A DNA stretch of 64,000 bases, taken from positions 7,859 to 71,858 of the forward strand of contig NZ_JBPPLZ010000011.1 in NCBI RefSeq assembly GCF_051535235.1, given 5' to 3'. This document shows, in pieces, positions 1 through 8,787 of the stretch (position 1 is its first letter; each line of letters begins with the position of its first letter). The notes under the pieces were generated by a model. It worked only from the letters and a program-made list of their open reading frames with translations. It made no database searches and was not told the origin of the DNA. Made by a program: the position numbers and the translations under genes. This DNA is from Nitrobacter sp051535235 (GTDB lineage Bacteria; Pseudomonadota; Alphaproteobacteria; Rhizobiales; Xanthobacteraceae).

Positions 1-464
1 GGCTGCGGCACGCCGATCGCGCAGGCGACGCCGGCGAAGCAGAGCGCGAGGCCACTCCATTGTGACGCGCGCAGTCTTTCCCCGAGAATGCGGGAGGAAC
101 CGAGCGCGACAAAGAACGGCGCGGTATAAAGAAACACCACCGCGCGCGATGCCGTGGTCAGCAGCAGCCCGTGGTAGATCAGCACGAATTCGAATCCGAA
201 CAGCACGCCGGCGGCCAGGCCGGGGCCAAGCGTGCCGTCGCGCCTGAACAACGCCACGCCGCGCAGCCGCGCAATCACCAGCAGCATGACGATTGCGCCG
301 CAGGAGCGGATGAAGGCTTGCAGAAACGGCGGAATGTCGGGCAGGACGAGTTTCACCGCGACCTGATTGAAGCCCCAGCTCAGGCAGAGCATCAGCATCA
401 GGGCGATCGCACCGGCGCTCAGCGGCCGGCTCGCGGATGTCAGGCCTGGATCGCTGGTTGCCAT
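1..464 (-). CDS. DMT/EamA-family transporter, 5' part of gene (cut by window edge)
   Basis: The reading frame opens at an ATG at 464 and runs off the left edge without a stop, giving about 154 N-terminal residues. It reads as alternating hydrophobic helices: an opening helix with LMLMLCLSWGFNQVAVKL, then IPPFLQAFIRSCGAIVMLLV, and a later FLYTAPFFVALGS segment. These are typical of the first EamA repeat of drug/metabolite transporters, which are inner-membrane exporters of small metabolites. The Zur-type regulator gene ends 60 bases upstream on the same strand, so the two could be co-transcribed, but the substrate cannot be deduced. The family call is solid and the role is unknown. Confidence 0.8.
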   Translation of the reverse strand, partial: MATSDPGLTSASRPLSAGAIALMLMLCLSWGFNQVAVKLVLPDIPPFLQAFIRSCGAIVMLLVIARLRGVALFRRDGTLGPGLAAGVLFGFEFVLIYHGLLLTTASRAVVFLYTAPFFVALGSSRILGERLRASQWSGLALCFAGVACAIGVPQ

Positions 465-524
465 GGTTCCCGGTGAGCCGGATTGCTAAAATGTCCCGAT
501 AGGCGGAGCAGTGGATGGTTGGCG

Positions 525-1016
525 CTAGGCCGCGCTCTGGCAATGCGCACAGGTGCCGGTGATTTCGACCACCGATAGTTTCGGCGTAAATCCGCTGGAG
601 CGCACCGCGTCGCTAAGACTCTGCGCCACGCGGCTTGCCGGAATCTCGCCGACCGACCCGCAACGCTCGCAAATGAGAAATGCCACCAACGCGCTCGCAT
701 CATGGTCGTGGCCGCAAGCCAGAAACGCGTTGCGGCTTTCGATGCGGTGAACGAGGCCGTTTTCCATCAGAAAATCGAGCGCGCGATAGACCGTGATCGG
801 CGCCGGGCGCGGCATCGATTTGGCCAGTTCCTCGATCACTTCATAGGCGCCAAGCGGCCGATGGCTCGACAGCAGTGCCTGCAGCACCTGGCGGCGGATC
901 GGCGTGAACTTCTGCGCACGCTGGGCACAGATCCTTTCCGCATGGCTGATCGCCTCCGAGGCGCAGCGGTCGTGATCGTGCCCGGGCACGGGGAATGTCG
1001 GTCTGGTCGCTGTCAT
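525..1016 (-). CDS. zur: Fur-family transcriptional regulator, Zur type
   Basis: This 163-residue protein has the Fur fold: a winged-helix DNA-binding half with the recognition region PAPITVYRALDFLMENGLVH (residues 71-90), then a metal-binding dimerisation half. Two CxxC pairs (C116/C119 and C156/C159) form the structural zinc site, and the HDHD runs near residues 13-16 and 103-106 resemble Zur more than Fur or PerR. The family represses zinc-uptake genes when zinc is plentiful. The ATG at 1016 is chosen because the longer upstream frame has no Fur-like sequence and the usual Zur length is about 150-165. No znuABC genes lie within the window, so zinc as the effector is inferred from sequence features only. 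Confidence 0.8.
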   Translation of the reverse strand: MTATRPTFPVPGHDHDRCASEAISHAERICAQRAQKFTPIRRQVLQALLSSHRPLGAYEVIEELAKSMPRPAPITVYRALDFLMENGLVHRIESRNAFLACGHDHDASALVAFLICERCGSVGEIPASRVAQSLSDAVRSSGFTPKLSVVEITGTCAHCQSAA

Positions 1017-1229
1017 CTGATGTCTATCTAAACCGTTTTGAGCGGATTTCGCCCCCTGTTTCCCGCGGCAACCCCCCGACGTTCGGAATCCACCTATTGC
1101 AACGCAGCATATGCCGATCCGGGGCCGTTTTCCAGATTTGGGGACCTGCGTTCGCCGATCGTCCTGCCTACCAACCCGGCCATGAGTTTTCCGCAGGGCA
1201 GCTTTTCCAAAGTGGAGGTAATGCTTTTC

Positions 1230-1243
1230 ATAAGCTTGCTTAT
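1230..1243. promoter_or_regulatory. Perfect inverted repeat, likely MarR operator
   Basis: The sequence ATAAGCTTGCTTAT is a perfect 6-2-6 inverted repeat ending 27 bases before the TTG start of the MarR gene, beside an AT-rich TATTATAA that could be its -10 region. MarR repressors usually bind such short palindromes over their own promoter, so autoregulation of the marR-emrAB operon is the natural reading. Confidence 0.55.
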
Positions 1244-1270
1244 TATAACGAGTGTTAGGAGTTCCCGACA

Positions 1271-1759
1271 TTGCCCGACCGTTCGATCGAAAGCGACTTT
1301 CTGTTTACCCTGTTCGAGGTGCAGCGGCTGCTCCGGCTCTTTGCCGACAAGCAAGCGTCGCGCTACGGCCTGAACCGGGCGCAGTGGGCCGTGCTCGCCA
1401 AACTGGAGCGCACCGAAGGGCTGAAGCAGGCGGATGTCGCCGAGCTGATGGAGATGCAGCCGATCACCCTGACGCGGTTGATCGACAAACTCTGCAAGGC
1501 CGGTTTGATCGAGCGCCGCGGCGACGAAACCGATCGGCGCATCAATCGTCTTTACCTGACCGCGGCCTCGCGGCCCCTGCTGGCCCAGCTCGCCGTATTG
1601 CGCGGCGAAATCACGCGAGCGGCGCTCGCCGATATCAGCCTCTCCGACGCGCACCGTCTGATCGCGCAACTCGAAACCGTCAAGAACAACGTTCGTAACG
1701 CGCTGCAAGGCAACGCGCCCATCGACAGTGAGAAAACGAAAGAGCGGCACTATGGCTGA
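1271..1759 (+). CDS. MarR-family regulator of an EmrAB efflux operon
   Basis: This 162-residue winged-helix protein matches MarR/EmrR regulators. The helix-turn-helix spans about residues 51-80 (LKQADVAELMEMQPITLTRL), followed by the wing with the family signature DETDRR at 85-90. The start is a TTG at 1271, placed 9 bases after a clear AGGAG; no ATG lies in a sensible position. The stop overlaps the emrA start (ATG at 1752), so translation is coupled. By analogy with E. coli MprA/EmrR it probably represses the operon until a toxic hydrophobic ligand binds. The operator candidate at 1230-1243 supports autoregulation. The ligand is unknown. Confidence 0.88.
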   Translation: MPDRSIESDFLFTLFEVQRLLRLFADKQASRYGLNRAQWAVLAKLERTEGLKQADVAELMEMQPITLTRLIDKLCKAGLIERRGDETDRRINRLYLTAASRPLLAQLAVLRGEITRAALADISLSDAHRLIAQLETVKNNVRNALQGNAPIDSEKTKERHYG

Positions 1760-2912
1760 GCCCGCCCTCAAATTTCCGCCCGACCAGAAGGTCCCGCCGA
1801 CCGAGCCGCCACCGCCGACGGCCGCCGATGCAAAGCCGCGCCGGCAGTTGCTGGCTTCGCTGCGCCGCTACCGCCGGCCGCTGCTCCTGGTCGTGCTGCC
1901 GCTGATCGCGCTGATCGCCGGGCTGACGTTCTATCTGTCGGGCGGCCGCTACGTCACCACCGACGACGCCTATGTCGGCGCGCAGAAGGTTCTGATCACG
2001 CCCGAGGTCTCCGGCAAGATCGACAGCGTGACCGTGAAGGAGGGACAACACGTCAAGGCGGGCGATTTGCTGTTCGAGATCGATCCCGTGCCGTTCCGCC
2101 TGGCTGTCCAGCAGGCGGAAGCGAAGCTGAACGAAGCGAAGATCGAATACGACACGCTGAAATCGAACCTCGCCAACTACGCCCAGTCCGAGGCGCTCGC
2201 CCAGCAGAGCATCGACGTCAAGCAACGAGACGTCGATCGCAAGACGACGCTTGTGAAAAGCAACTCGGGATCGCGCCTCGATCTCGACAACGCGCTCAGC
2301 GCGCTGGTGCAGGCGCAGGGCGTGAACCAGATTCTGGAGCAGCAGATTTCGAATACCCGCAACAAACTGCTCGGCAATCCGGATCTGCCGCTGGAGAAAT
2401 TTCCGGCCTACGCGCAGGCCGAGGCCGCGCTGGCCGACGCGCAGCGCAATCTTGCGAATACGGAACTGCGGGCGCCGATCGACGGCGTCGCCACGCAGGT
2501 CGACAACATCCAGCTCGGCCGCTTCGTGACCGCGGGAACGCCGGTATTCAGCGTCGTCGACCTCGATCACCCATGGGTCGACGCCAATCCCAAGGAATCC
2601 GACTTCACCTACGTGGCCGTCGGGCAGCCGGTCGATCTCTCCATCGATTCGTTCCCCGATCATGTCTTCAAGGGCACGGTCGGGTCGCTCAGTCCCGGCA
2701 CCGGCGCGACATTCGCGATCCTTCCGCCGCAGAACGCTACCGGCAACTTCGTCAAGATCGTGCAGCGTATTCCTGTGCGGATCTATTTCGACAAGAACGA
2801 TGCCGAGGTCGGCAAGCTGAAATCCGGCATGAGCGTCTACGTCTCGATCGACACCAATCACCGCCGCTCGCTCGCGGGTCTGCTCGGCCTGTCGCGCGCG
2901 AAGCAGGACTAG
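1752..2912 (+). CDS. emrA: EmrA-type membrane fusion protein of a multidrug efflux pump
   Basis: This 386-residue HlyD/EmrA-family adaptor has a cytoplasmic Pro-rich tail (1-40), one membrane helix (about 43-64), then the biotinyl-lipoyl-like half RYVTTDDAYVGAQ around 66-78. A coiled-coil hairpin follows, and then the returning lipoyl and beta-barrel regions (APIDGVATQVDNIQLGRFV). Adaptors of this type bridge an inner-membrane MFS pump to an outer-membrane TolC channel. The ATG at 1752 overlaps the marR stop by 8 bases; an in-frame ATG at 1728 lies inside marR and adds only a basic stub. EmrB starts 4 bases downstream. No TolC gene is in the window. Confidence 0.9.
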   Translation: MAEPALKFPPDQKVPPTEPPPPTAADAKPRRQLLASLRRYRRPLLLVVLPLIALIAGLTFYLSGGRYVTTDDAYVGAQKVLITPEVSGKIDSVTVKEGQHVKAGDLLFEIDPVPFRLAVQQAEAKLNEAKIEYDTLKSNLANYAQSEALAQQSIDVKQRDVDRKTTLVKSNSGSRLDLDNALSALVQAQGVNQILEQQISNTRNKLLGNPDLPLEKFPAYAQAEAALADAQRNLANTELRAPIDGVATQVDNIQLGRFVTAGTPVFSVVDLDHPWVDANPKESDFTYVAVGQPVDLSIDSFPDHVFKGTVGSLSPGTGATFAILPPQNATGNFVKIVQRIPVRIYFDKNDAEVGKLKSGMSVYVSIDTNHRRSLAGLLGLSRAKQD

Positions 2913-2916
2913 AGCG

Positions 2917-4473
2917 ATGCCGGCGGCCGCCGCATATTCGGCTGCGGTTCCAGGGCTGCGCCGGAACATGGTGACGATCTGCGCCATGACCGCGACCATC
3001 ATGCAGGCGCTCGACGCCACGATCGCCAACGTTGCGCTTCCCTACATGCAGGGGTCGCTGTCGGCATCGCAGGACCAGATCAACTGGGTGCTGACGTCCT
3101 ATATTGTCGCGGCGGCTATCATGACCGCGCCGGTCGGCTGGATCGCCAACCGCTTCGGCCGCAAACGTATCTTCATCCTCTGCTCGGCCGGCTTCACGCT
3201 CGCATCCGTCTTGTGCGGACTGGCGCAGGATATCACCCAGATGGTGCTGTTCCGCTTGCTGCAGGGCATGTTCGGCGCGGCGCTGGTGCCGCTGTCGCAG
3301 GCGGTGATGCTCGACAGCTATGCGCTGCACGAACGCGCCAAAGCAATGTCGATCTGGGGGATGGGCGTGATGCTGGGGCCGATCATGGGTCCCTCGCTCG
3401 GCGCGTGGCTCACCGAAACCTATAGCTGGCATTGGGTGTTCTTCGTCAATCTGCCGTTCGGCCTGATCACGGTCATCGGCCTCATGGTCTTCATGGACGA
3501 GACCAGACTGGACACCAAGTTGCAATTCGACTGGTTCGGTTTCGGCGCGCTCGCCGTCGGCATCGGCGCGCTGCAGCTTGCGCTCGATCGCGGCGAGCAG
3601 CTCGACTGGCTGGAGTCCCGGGAGATCATCATCGAGTTCATTGTCTCGGCCGTCGGCTTCTATTATTTCTTCGCGCACTCGCTGACGACCAAGCGTCCGT
3701 TCGTCCAGTTCGCGATTTTCAAGGATCGCAATTTCGCGACCGCGCTCATCTTCATGGCGGTGATCGGCGTGGTGCTGTTCTCGACCATGGCGCTGGCCTC
3801 GCCTCTGTTCCAGAACGCCTACGGCTATCCGATCCTGACCGCCGGGCTCCTGCTCGCGACGCGCGGCGGCGGCACGTTCGTGGCCATGATGATGGTCAGC
3901 CGTCTCATGACATATTTCGAAGCGCGGACGCTGATCGCCGTCGGCCTTTCGCTGATCGCGATCACGCTCTACGACATGACCGCCTGGACCGCCGATATTT
4001 CCGTGCGGGCCATTGCCATCAACAGTATCGTCCAGGGTTACGGTATTGGCCTTGTCTTCGTGCCGATGACGACCGCGGCCTTCATGACGCTGCCCAACCA
4101 TCTGCGCACCGACGGCACCTCGATGCTGACGCTGGTGCGCAACGTCGCGAGCTCGATCGGCATTTCCATCGTCATCGCCCGACTGACGAGCGGCACCACC
4201 CGCGTCCACGCGGTGCTGGCCGAGCACATCACCCCGTTCAATAACGCCCTGCAGATGCCGGACGTGACCAGCACCATCAACCTGCACACAGATGCGGGCC
4301 GTGCGATGATGGATCTGATCGTCAGCGCGCAGGCGCAAATCATCGCGTTCTCGCAGGACTTCGAGCTTGTCGCGCTGGTGACGGTCTGCGCGATTCCGCT
4401 GGCGCTGATCCTGAAATCGACCAAGGCGGCGTTGCGCGCGCCATCCGCCGACCATCCCGCGGTGATGGAATAG
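2917..4473 (+). CDS. emrB: EmrB/QacA-type DHA2 major facilitator drug exporter
   Basis: This 518-residue protein has about 14 hydrophobic helices, the length and helix number of DHA2 (EmrB/QacA) proton-drug antiporters. Family motifs are visible: ATIANVALPYMQGSLSAS in helix 1 with the DxTxxNVALP signature, and NRFGRKRIFI between helices 2 and 3 (MFS motif A). WGMGVMLGPIMGPSLGAWL corresponds to motif C of exporters. It follows emrA by 4 bases and completes the MarR-EmrA-EmrB operon, so it probably expels hydrophobic toxicants with EmrA across both membranes. The substrate range is not deducible. Confidence 0.9.
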   Translation: MPAAAAYSAAVPGLRRNMVTICAMTATIMQALDATIANVALPYMQGSLSASQDQINWVLTSYIVAAAIMTAPVGWIANRFGRKRIFILCSAGFTLASVLCGLAQDITQMVLFRLLQGMFGAALVPLSQAVMLDSYALHERAKAMSIWGMGVMLGPIMGPSLGAWLTETYSWHWVFFVNLPFGLITVIGLMVFMDETRLDTKLQFDWFGFGALAVGIGALQLALDRGEQLDWLESREIIIEFIVSAVGFYYFFAHSLTTKRPFVQFAIFKDRNFATALIFMAVIGVVLFSTMALASPLFQNAYGYPILTAGLLLATRGGGTFVAMMMVSRLMTYFEARTLIAVGLSLIAITLYDMTAWTADISVRAIAINSIVQGYGIGLVFVPMTTAAFMTLPNHLRTDGTSMLTLVRNVASSIGISIVIARLTSGTTRVHAVLAEHITPFNNALQMPDVTSTINLHTDAGRAMMDLIVSAQAQIIAFSQDFELVALVTVCAIPLALILKSTKAALRAPSADHPAVME

Positions 4474-4589
4474 ACGAAAAGGGAAGGAATGCCCGTCATC
4501 AGCGCAATTGCGAACCGATAAGGTGGAAAACGCGCAAGGCTGCCGCAATGCCATAGGAAGCGGCGCCGAAACTTTGTAGTTTCGCCGCC

Positions 4590-7316
4590 ATGACGATCCA
4601 GCGCGCCATCCCGACATCGCCGAGCCCCGCCGCCCCCGCCGAGGCGGCGCGGGTTACGCCGATGATGGAGCAGTATCTTGAAATCAAGGCGGCCAATCCC
4701 GGCCTGCTGCTGTTCTACCGGATGGGCGATTTCTACGAACTGTTCTTCGAGGATGCTGAAATCGCGTCCCGCGCGCTGGGCATCACGCTCACCAAGCGCG
4801 GCAAGCACCAGGGAGCAGACATCCCGATGTGCGGCGTTCCGGTGGAACGCTCGGACAATTACCTGCACCGTCTGATCGCGCTCGGCCATCGCGTCGCGGT
4901 GTGCGAGCAGACCGAGGATCCGGCGGCGGCGCGCAAGCGCGGCAACAAGAGCGTGGTTCGCCGCGATGTGGCTCGCCTCGTCACCCCGGGAACGCTGACC
5001 GAAGACACGCTGCTCGACGCCAAAGCCAACAATTACCTGCTGGCGCTGGCGCGGGCGCGCGCGTCCTCCGGAAGCGACCGCATCGCGCTGGCCTGGATCG
5101 ACATCTCCACGGCGGAGTTCATCGTCACCGAATGCGGCACCGGCGAACTAGCCGCAACGCTCGCGCGCATCAATCCCAACGAGGTGATCGTGTCCGACGC
5201 GCTCCATGGCGATCCGGACATGGCGGCGCTGCTACGGGAGTTGCCGTCGGTGACGCCGCTGACCCGCGACGTGTTCGACAGCGCGACCGCAGAGCGGCGA
5301 CTGTGCGATTACTTCGCGGTCGCCACCATGGACGGCCTCAGCGCCATGTCGCGTCTGGAGGCGACTGCGGCTGCCGCCGCCGTCACCTATGTCGACCGCA
5401 CCCAGATCGGCAAGCGGCCGCCGCTGTCGCCGCCGTCGCGGGAAGCCGCAGACAGCACCATGGCGATCGATCCCGCCACCCGCGCCAACCTCGAACTGAC
5501 GCGCACGCTCGCGGGCGAACGGCGCGGCTCGCTGCTCGACGCCATCGACCGCACGGTGACGGCGGCGGGGTCGCGGCTGCTGGCGCAGCGGCTGGCGGCG
5601 CCGCTGACGGACAACGCCGCCATCGCACGGCGGTGTGACGCCGTCGCCGCATTTGTATCCGACAACGCGGCATGCGACGACATCCGCGCCGTGTTGCGCG
5701 CGGCGCCCGATATGTCGCGCGCGCTGGCTCGGCTCTCGGTCGGACGCGGCGGCCCGCGCGATCTCGCAGGCCTGCGCGACGGCATTATTGGCGCCGATCA
5801 GGCGCTGGCGCGGCTATCCGCGCTTTCCGATCCGCCGACGGACATCGCGGCAGCGATGCAGGCGCTGCAACGCCCCTCCCGCGATCTCGCGCGCGAACTC
5901 GGCCAGGCGCTCGCAGACGAACTGCCGCTGACGAAACGCGACGGCGGCTTTGTCCGCGAGGGTTATGAGGGCGCGCTCGATGAGGCGCGAAAACTGCGCG
6001 ACGACTCGCGCCTCGTCGTCGCCGCGATGCAGGCGCGCTATGCCGATGAAACCGGTGTCAAGACGCTCAAGATCCGCCACAACAACGTGCTCGGCTATTT
6101 CGTCGAAGTGACGGCGCAGCACGGCGACAGGTTGATGAGCGCGCCGCTCAACGCCACTTTCATCCATCGCCAGACGCTGGCCGGCCAGGTGCGCTTTACC
6201 ACGTCGGAACTCGGCGAGATCGAGGCCAGGATCGCCAATGCCGGCGACCGCGCGCTCGGCCTCGAACTGGAGATTTTCGACCGGCTCGCCGCGATGGTGG
6301 TCGAGGCCGGCGACGACCTGCGCAATGCGGCGCACGCCTTCGCGCAACTGGATGTCGCGGCGTCGCTCGCCAAGCTCGCAACCGACGAAAATTATATCCG
6401 GCCGGAGGTCGATGCCTCGCTCGACTTCGCCATCGAAGGCGGCCGGCATCCGGTGGTCGAGCAGGCGCTGAAGCGCGCCGGACAGCCGTTCATCGCCAAC
6501 GCCTGCGATCTGTCGCCGGGCCCGGGCCAGTCCTCGGGACAGATCTGGCTGCTCACCGGCCCCAACATGGCGGGCAAATCGACGTTCCTGCGCCAGAACG
6601 CGCTGATCGCGCTGATGGCCCAGATCGGCAGCTTCGTGCCGGCGGCACGCGCGCGCATCGGCATGATCGACCGGCTGTTCTCGCGGGTGGGCGCCGCCGA
6701 CGATCTGGCGCGCGGCCGTTCGACCTTCATGGTCGAGATGGTGGAAACCGCCGTCATCCTCAATCAGGCATCGGAACGCGCGCTGGTCATCCTCGACGAG
6801 ATCGGACGCGGCACCGCGACCTTCGACGGCCTGTCGATCGCCTGGGCGGCGATCGAGCATCTGCACGAAACAAACCGCTGCCGCGCGCTGTTCGCCACGC
6901 ACTATCACGAACTCACCGCACTGTCGGCAAAGCTGCCGCGGCTGTTCAACGCCACCGTGCGCGTCAAGGAATGGCACGGCGAGGTGGTGTTCCTGCACGA
7001 GGTTCTGCCCGGCGCGGCCGATCGCTCCTACGGCATCCAGGTGGCGAAGCTCGCGGGCCTGCCTCCGCCGGTCGTCGCGCGCGCCAAATCGGTGCTGGCA
7101 AAACTGGAGGCTCAGGACCGCGGATCGACCGTGCGCGCGCTGGTCGACGATCTGCCGCTGTTCGCGGTACCCTCACGCACAGCCGACGAATCCGCATTGC
7201 CGAGCGAAACCGCTCAATTGGTCGAAGCGTTGAAATCCCTGCATCCCGACGAGATGTCGCCGCGCGAGGCGCTGGATGCACTTTATGCGCTCAAGGCGAA
7301 ACTGCCGAAACAGTAA
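4590..7316 (+). CDS. mutS: DNA mismatch repair protein MutS
   Basis: At 908 residues this is a full-length bacterial MutS1. The mismatch-reading motif GDFYELF gives Phe48 and Glu50 (the Phe-x-Glu wedge). Connector, core and clamp domains follow, and the C-terminal ABC-type ATPase has Walker A GPNMAGKST near residue 657, Walker B VILDEIGRGTATFDG and the FATHYHEL switch. MutS recognises base mismatches and small loops and recruits MutL. The N-terminus carries about 20 extra Pro/Ala-rich residues, common in this group. It stands alone; the amine oxidase gene begins 13 bases after its stop and may share the transcript. Confidence 0.98.
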   Translation: MTIQRAIPTSPSPAAPAEAARVTPMMEQYLEIKAANPGLLLFYRMGDFYELFFEDAEIASRALGITLTKRGKHQGADIPMCGVPVERSDNYLHRLIALGHRVAVCEQTEDPAAARKRGNKSVVRRDVARLVTPGTLTEDTLLDAKANNYLLALARARASSGSDRIALAWIDISTAEFIVTECGTGELAATLARINPNEVIVSDALHGDPDMAALLRELPSVTPLTRDVFDSATAERRLCDYFAVATMDGLSAMSRLEATAAAAAVTYVDRTQIGKRPPLSPPSREAADSTMAIDPATRANLELTRTLAGERRGSLLDAIDRTVTAAGSRLLAQRLAAPLTDNAAIARRCDAVAAFVSDNAACDDIRAVLRAAPDMSRALARLSVGRGGPRDLAGLRDGIIGADQALARLSALSDPPTDIAAAMQALQRPSRDLARELGQALADELPLTKRDGGFVREGYEGALDEARKLRDDSRLVVAAMQARYADETGVKTLKIRHNNVLGYFVEVTAQHGDRLMSAPLNATFIHRQTLAGQVRFTTSELGEIEARIANAGDRALGLELEIFDRLAAMVVEAGDDLRNAAHAFAQLDVAASLAKLATDENYIRPEVDASLDFAIEGGRHPVVEQALKRAGQPFIANACDLSPGPGQSSGQIWLLTGPNMAGKSTFLRQNALIALMAQIGSFVPAARARIGMIDRLFSRVGAADDLARGRSTFMVEMVETAVILNQASERALVILDEIGRGTATFDGLSIAWAAIEHLHETNRCRALFATHYHELTALSAKLPRLFNATVRVKEWHGEVVFLHEVLPGAADRSYGIQVAKLAGLPPPVVARAKSVLAKLEAQDRGSTVRALVDDLPLFAVPSRTADESALPSETAQLVEALKSLHPDEMSPREALDALYALKAKLPKQ

Positions 7317-7329
7317 TCAGCGTGCCGCG

Positions 7330-8595
7330 ATGTTGCGAAATCTCCCCTCCACTGTCGATGTCGCCATCATCGGCGCCGGCGCAGCCGGGCTCGGCGCGGC
7401 CGATGCCCTGAAAGACTCCGGCCTTTCCGTCATCGTGCTGGAAGCGCGCGACCGCGTCGGAGGACGCGCCCGCACCATCGTGCCGGCTCCCGGTATCGTC
7501 TTCGATCTCGGCTGCGGCTGGCTGCATTCGGCCGACCAGAATTCCTTTACGGCGATCGCGGACCGCCTCGGCTTCGAGATCGACAGGACGCGGCCGCCAT
7601 GGCGCGATCAGAGCTTTGACGCCGGATTCCCGGCGACCGAGCGCCAGGACTTTTTTGCCACGCTCGACGCATTCCACGAGCGCATCGAGAAAGCGGCGGA
7701 GAACGACGCCGACACCGCGGCCAGCCGCTGTCTCGAACAGGGCAATCGCTGGAATCCGATGATCGATGCGATATCCGGCTATGTGAACGGCTGCGAACTC
7801 GATTCCGTCTCGGTCCACGACACGGCCGCCTATGAGGACACCGGGATCAACTGGCGGGTGTGGCGCGGCTACGGCGCGCTGATCGAAGCCTATGGCCGAC
7901 CCTGCCCGGTCGCGCTGAACACACGCGTCTGGCGTGTCGATCATTCAAGGCGCAGCCTGCGCATCGAAACATCGAAAGGTACGCTGTCGGCGGCTCAAGT
8001 CATCGTGACGGTGCCGACCAACCTGATCGCGAACGAAACGATCCGCTTCCACCCCGAACTGCCCGAGAAGGTGAGCGCCGCGGCCGGTCTTCCGCTCGGC
8101 GTCGACGACAAGGTGATGCTGGCGCTCGACGATCCCGATAACGCGCTGCCAAAGGACGGCAACCTGCGCGGCGCAACCATGCGGACAAGAATGGGCGCCT
8201 TTCATCTGCGCCCGTTCGGCCAGCCCTGCATCGAGGGATTTTTCGGCGGCAGCTTCGCGCGCGAACTCGAGGACGCCGGCGACGGCGCATTCGCAGCGCA
8301 GGCGATCGACGAGATCGTGGCGCTGCTCGGCTCGGATTTTCGTCGCGAGCTCAAGCCGCTCGCCGAATCGCGCTGGGCCCGCGATCCCTTCGCGCAAGGC
8401 GCCTATTCCCACGCCCTGCCCGGCCATGCCGGCGACCGAGCGGTGCTCGCCGCGCCGGTCGATAGCCGGCTGTTCTTCGCGGGCGAGGCCACCTCGCCGA
8501 ACTTCTTCTCCACGGCGCACGGCGCGCGCGACAGCGGCGAGCGTGCGGCGCGCGAGGTGATGGCGGCAAGCGTTGACCGCTCCACCAGAGCATGA
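7330..8595 (+). CDS. FAD-dependent amine oxidase (flavin monoamine oxidase family)
   Basis: This 421-residue protein has an N-terminal Rossmann dinucleotide-binding motif, VAIIGAGAAGLGAADAL (about residues 10-26). The GG doublet region EARDRVGGRARTI follows, and the C-terminal FAD motif FFAGEATSPNFFSTAHGA is near 380-397. This layout is that of flavin amine oxidases, which oxidise amines or polyamines to imines with production of hydrogen peroxide. The ATG at 7330 is preferred because the longer frame begins inside mutS. No signal peptide is visible. The substrate is unknown. It follows mutS by 13 bases, although no functional link is known. Confidence 0.88.
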   Translation: MLRNLPSTVDVAIIGAGAAGLGAADALKDSGLSVIVLEARDRVGGRARTIVPAPGIVFDLGCGWLHSADQNSFTAIADRLGFEIDRTRPPWRDQSFDAGFPATERQDFFATLDAFHERIEKAAENDADTAASRCLEQGNRWNPMIDAISGYVNGCELDSVSVHDTAAYEDTGINWRVWRGYGALIEAYGRPCPVALNTRVWRVDHSRRSLRIETSKGTLSAAQVIVTVPTNLIANETIRFHPELPEKVSAAAGLPLGVDDKVMLALDDPDNALPKDGNLRGATMRTRMGAFHLRPFGQPCIEGFFGGSFARELEDAGDGAFAAQAIDEIVALLGSDFRRELKPLAESRWARDPFAQGAYSHALPGHAGDRAVLAAPVDSRLFFAGEATSPNFFSTAHGARDSGERAAREVMAASVDRSTRA

Positions 8596-8640
8596 TCCGA
8601 AGGCCGCGCGCGCGCAAAGTGGAGAACGGTTTCAGATAAG
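8588..8640. repeat. Degenerate copy of a dispersed palindromic repeat
   Basis: The word agcatgatccgaaggccgcg followed by gcaaagtggagaacggttt matches, in reverse, the element at 32642-32712 (ccggtttccactttgcgc ... gggatcatgct). It lies directly after the amine oxidase stop. Confidence 0.5.
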
Positions 8641-8722
8641 AACAAACTTGATCAAAACAAAAGAAAGAGACGGCTGCAGCCGGCGCGCAACGCAGAAGGA
8701 TCTACTGTTCACCCGGCCATAT

Positions 8723-8756
8723 TTGACAGCACTTTGCAGCGATCCGTTTCTACGAT
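8723..8756 (+). promoter_or_regulatory. Possible promoter for the Tat-exported isochorismatase-like gene
   Basis: A consensus -35 hexamer TTGACA lies at 8723-8728, about 60 bases before the ATG at 8788. No convincing -10 box is seen at 16-18 bases (the closest is TTTCTA), so this is only a candidate. Confidence 0.3.
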
Positions 8757-8787
8757 GATGCCTATTGCAATTCGTGGGAGACAATCG

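Noticed and set aside
1680..3029. Long minus-strand frames opposite emrA, and others such as those at 2752-4617, 15004-16239 and 44618-46666
   Set aside because: They are antisense shadows of clear genes; the composition is rich in Arg, His and Asp, and no family is recognisable.
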